64,000 nt of DNA from Saccharopolyspora montiporae (GTDB lineage Bacteria > Actinomycetota > Actinomycetes > Mycobacteriales > Pseudonocardiaceae). Below, piece after piece: positions 63,858 through 64,000 of the stretch. The translations under genes and the position numbers were made by a program. The DNA lies in contig NZ_JADEYC010000030.1 of NCBI RefSeq assembly GCF_015209505.1, positions 30,571 through 94,570 of the forward strand, read 5' to 3'. The notes beneath the pieces were generated by a model. The model was given only the letters and a program-made list of their open reading frames with translations. It ran no database searches and was not told where the DNA came from. How positions within the stretch are numbered: the first letter of the stretch is position 1; each line of letters opens with the position of its first letter.

Positions 63858-64000
63858 TCAGCGATCGGCGGCGTGCAGGCGCCGCTCCAGGGCGGCGAAT
63901 TCGTCCCGGAGTTCCGGCGGGACCGGGATCTCGGCGAACCACTCGCGGATGAGTCCGAGCTCGGCCTTCCACTCCGCCACGTCCACGTTCAACGCCGTGT
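63858..64000 (-). CDS. pckG: Phosphoenolpyruvate carboxykinase (GTP), C-terminal end only
   Basis: The last 47 residues of a minus-strand gene that enters from beyond the window: LNVDVAEWKAELGLIREWFAEIPVPPELRDEFAALERRLHAADR (given here as one region; key run VAEWKAELGLIREWF). This matches the C-terminus of GTP-dependent PEP carboxykinases (VD-x-x-EW-x-x-E-x-x-LI-x-EWF). The enzyme interconverts oxaloacetate and PEP in gluconeogenesis. Only the tail is visible, so the call rests on this short signature. Confidence 0.72.
   Translation of the reverse strand, partial: TALNVDVAEWKAELGLIREWFAEIPVPPELRDEFAALERRLHAADR

Overview
The window is high-GC, densely coded, mostly GTG/ATG-started DNA of an actinobacterium. 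A single Emb-type arabinosyltransferase (arabinan in the wall), an XRE/DUF5753 regulator next to a small Cys-rich partner, SAV2177-type methyltransferases and an actinobacterial high-affinity [NiFe]-hydrogenase locus together point to the Pseudonocardiales (Saccharopolyspora-like). That placement is inference; no rRNA or plasmid/phage marker is present and I saw no insertion sequence, CRISPR or prophage.

Layout. 1-1.4 kb: XRE regulator (cut by the window edge) and small partner genes. 1.5-2.7 kb: threonine dehydratase. 2.8-7.1 kb: a complete selenocysteine locus, selA-selB-tRNA(Sec, anticodon TCA)-selD. 7.3-10.2 kb: glutamate-cysteine-ligase-like enzyme, a DUF218 membrane protein and a secreted FG-GAP protein. 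10.3-15.8 kb: sulfonate uptake and desulfonation operon ssuCBAED, divergent from a TauE/SafE permease; the two promoters share a near-identical 24-bp element. 15.9-23.7 kb: universal stress protein, FAH-family enzyme, HTH-only IclR fragment, PadR regulator divergent from an esterase/Baeyer-Villiger-like monooxygenase/SDR operon, DUF2267 and GNAT proteins. 23.9-28.9 kb: metE under a cobalamin riboswitch, and a BCCT osmolyte transporter with an unusual 5' leader.

28.9-43.8 kb is the centrepiece: hypF (+), then on the minus strand hypCDE, a DUF6390 gene, and a long overlapping operon hhyS-hhyL-NifU/Rieske-like-DUF5947-DUF6084-unknown-protease-39-aa membrane peptide-hypC-hypA-hypB. This is a group 1h (formerly group 5) oxygen-tolerant uptake hydrogenase, of the kind that oxidises atmospheric H2, with its nickel/Fe(CN)2CO maturation set and several uncharacterised but apparently obligatory partners.

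44.3-47.1 kb: SDR with an IclR regulator and a likely operator, then a methyltransferase. 47.2-57.9 kb: cell-envelope glycan block (Emb arabinosyltransferase, GT-C-like protein, GtrA flippase-like protein, GT2, DUF2142 and other polytopic proteins, methyltransferase). 58-62 kb: three further methyltransferases and a group of small DUF2283/DUF2795 and related proteins, including a 38-codon gene. 62-64 kb: MFS metabolite transporter and the 3' end of GTP-dependent PEP carboxykinase. The selenium locus has no recognisable selenoprotein client here: the hydrogenase large subunit and SelD both use cysteine.
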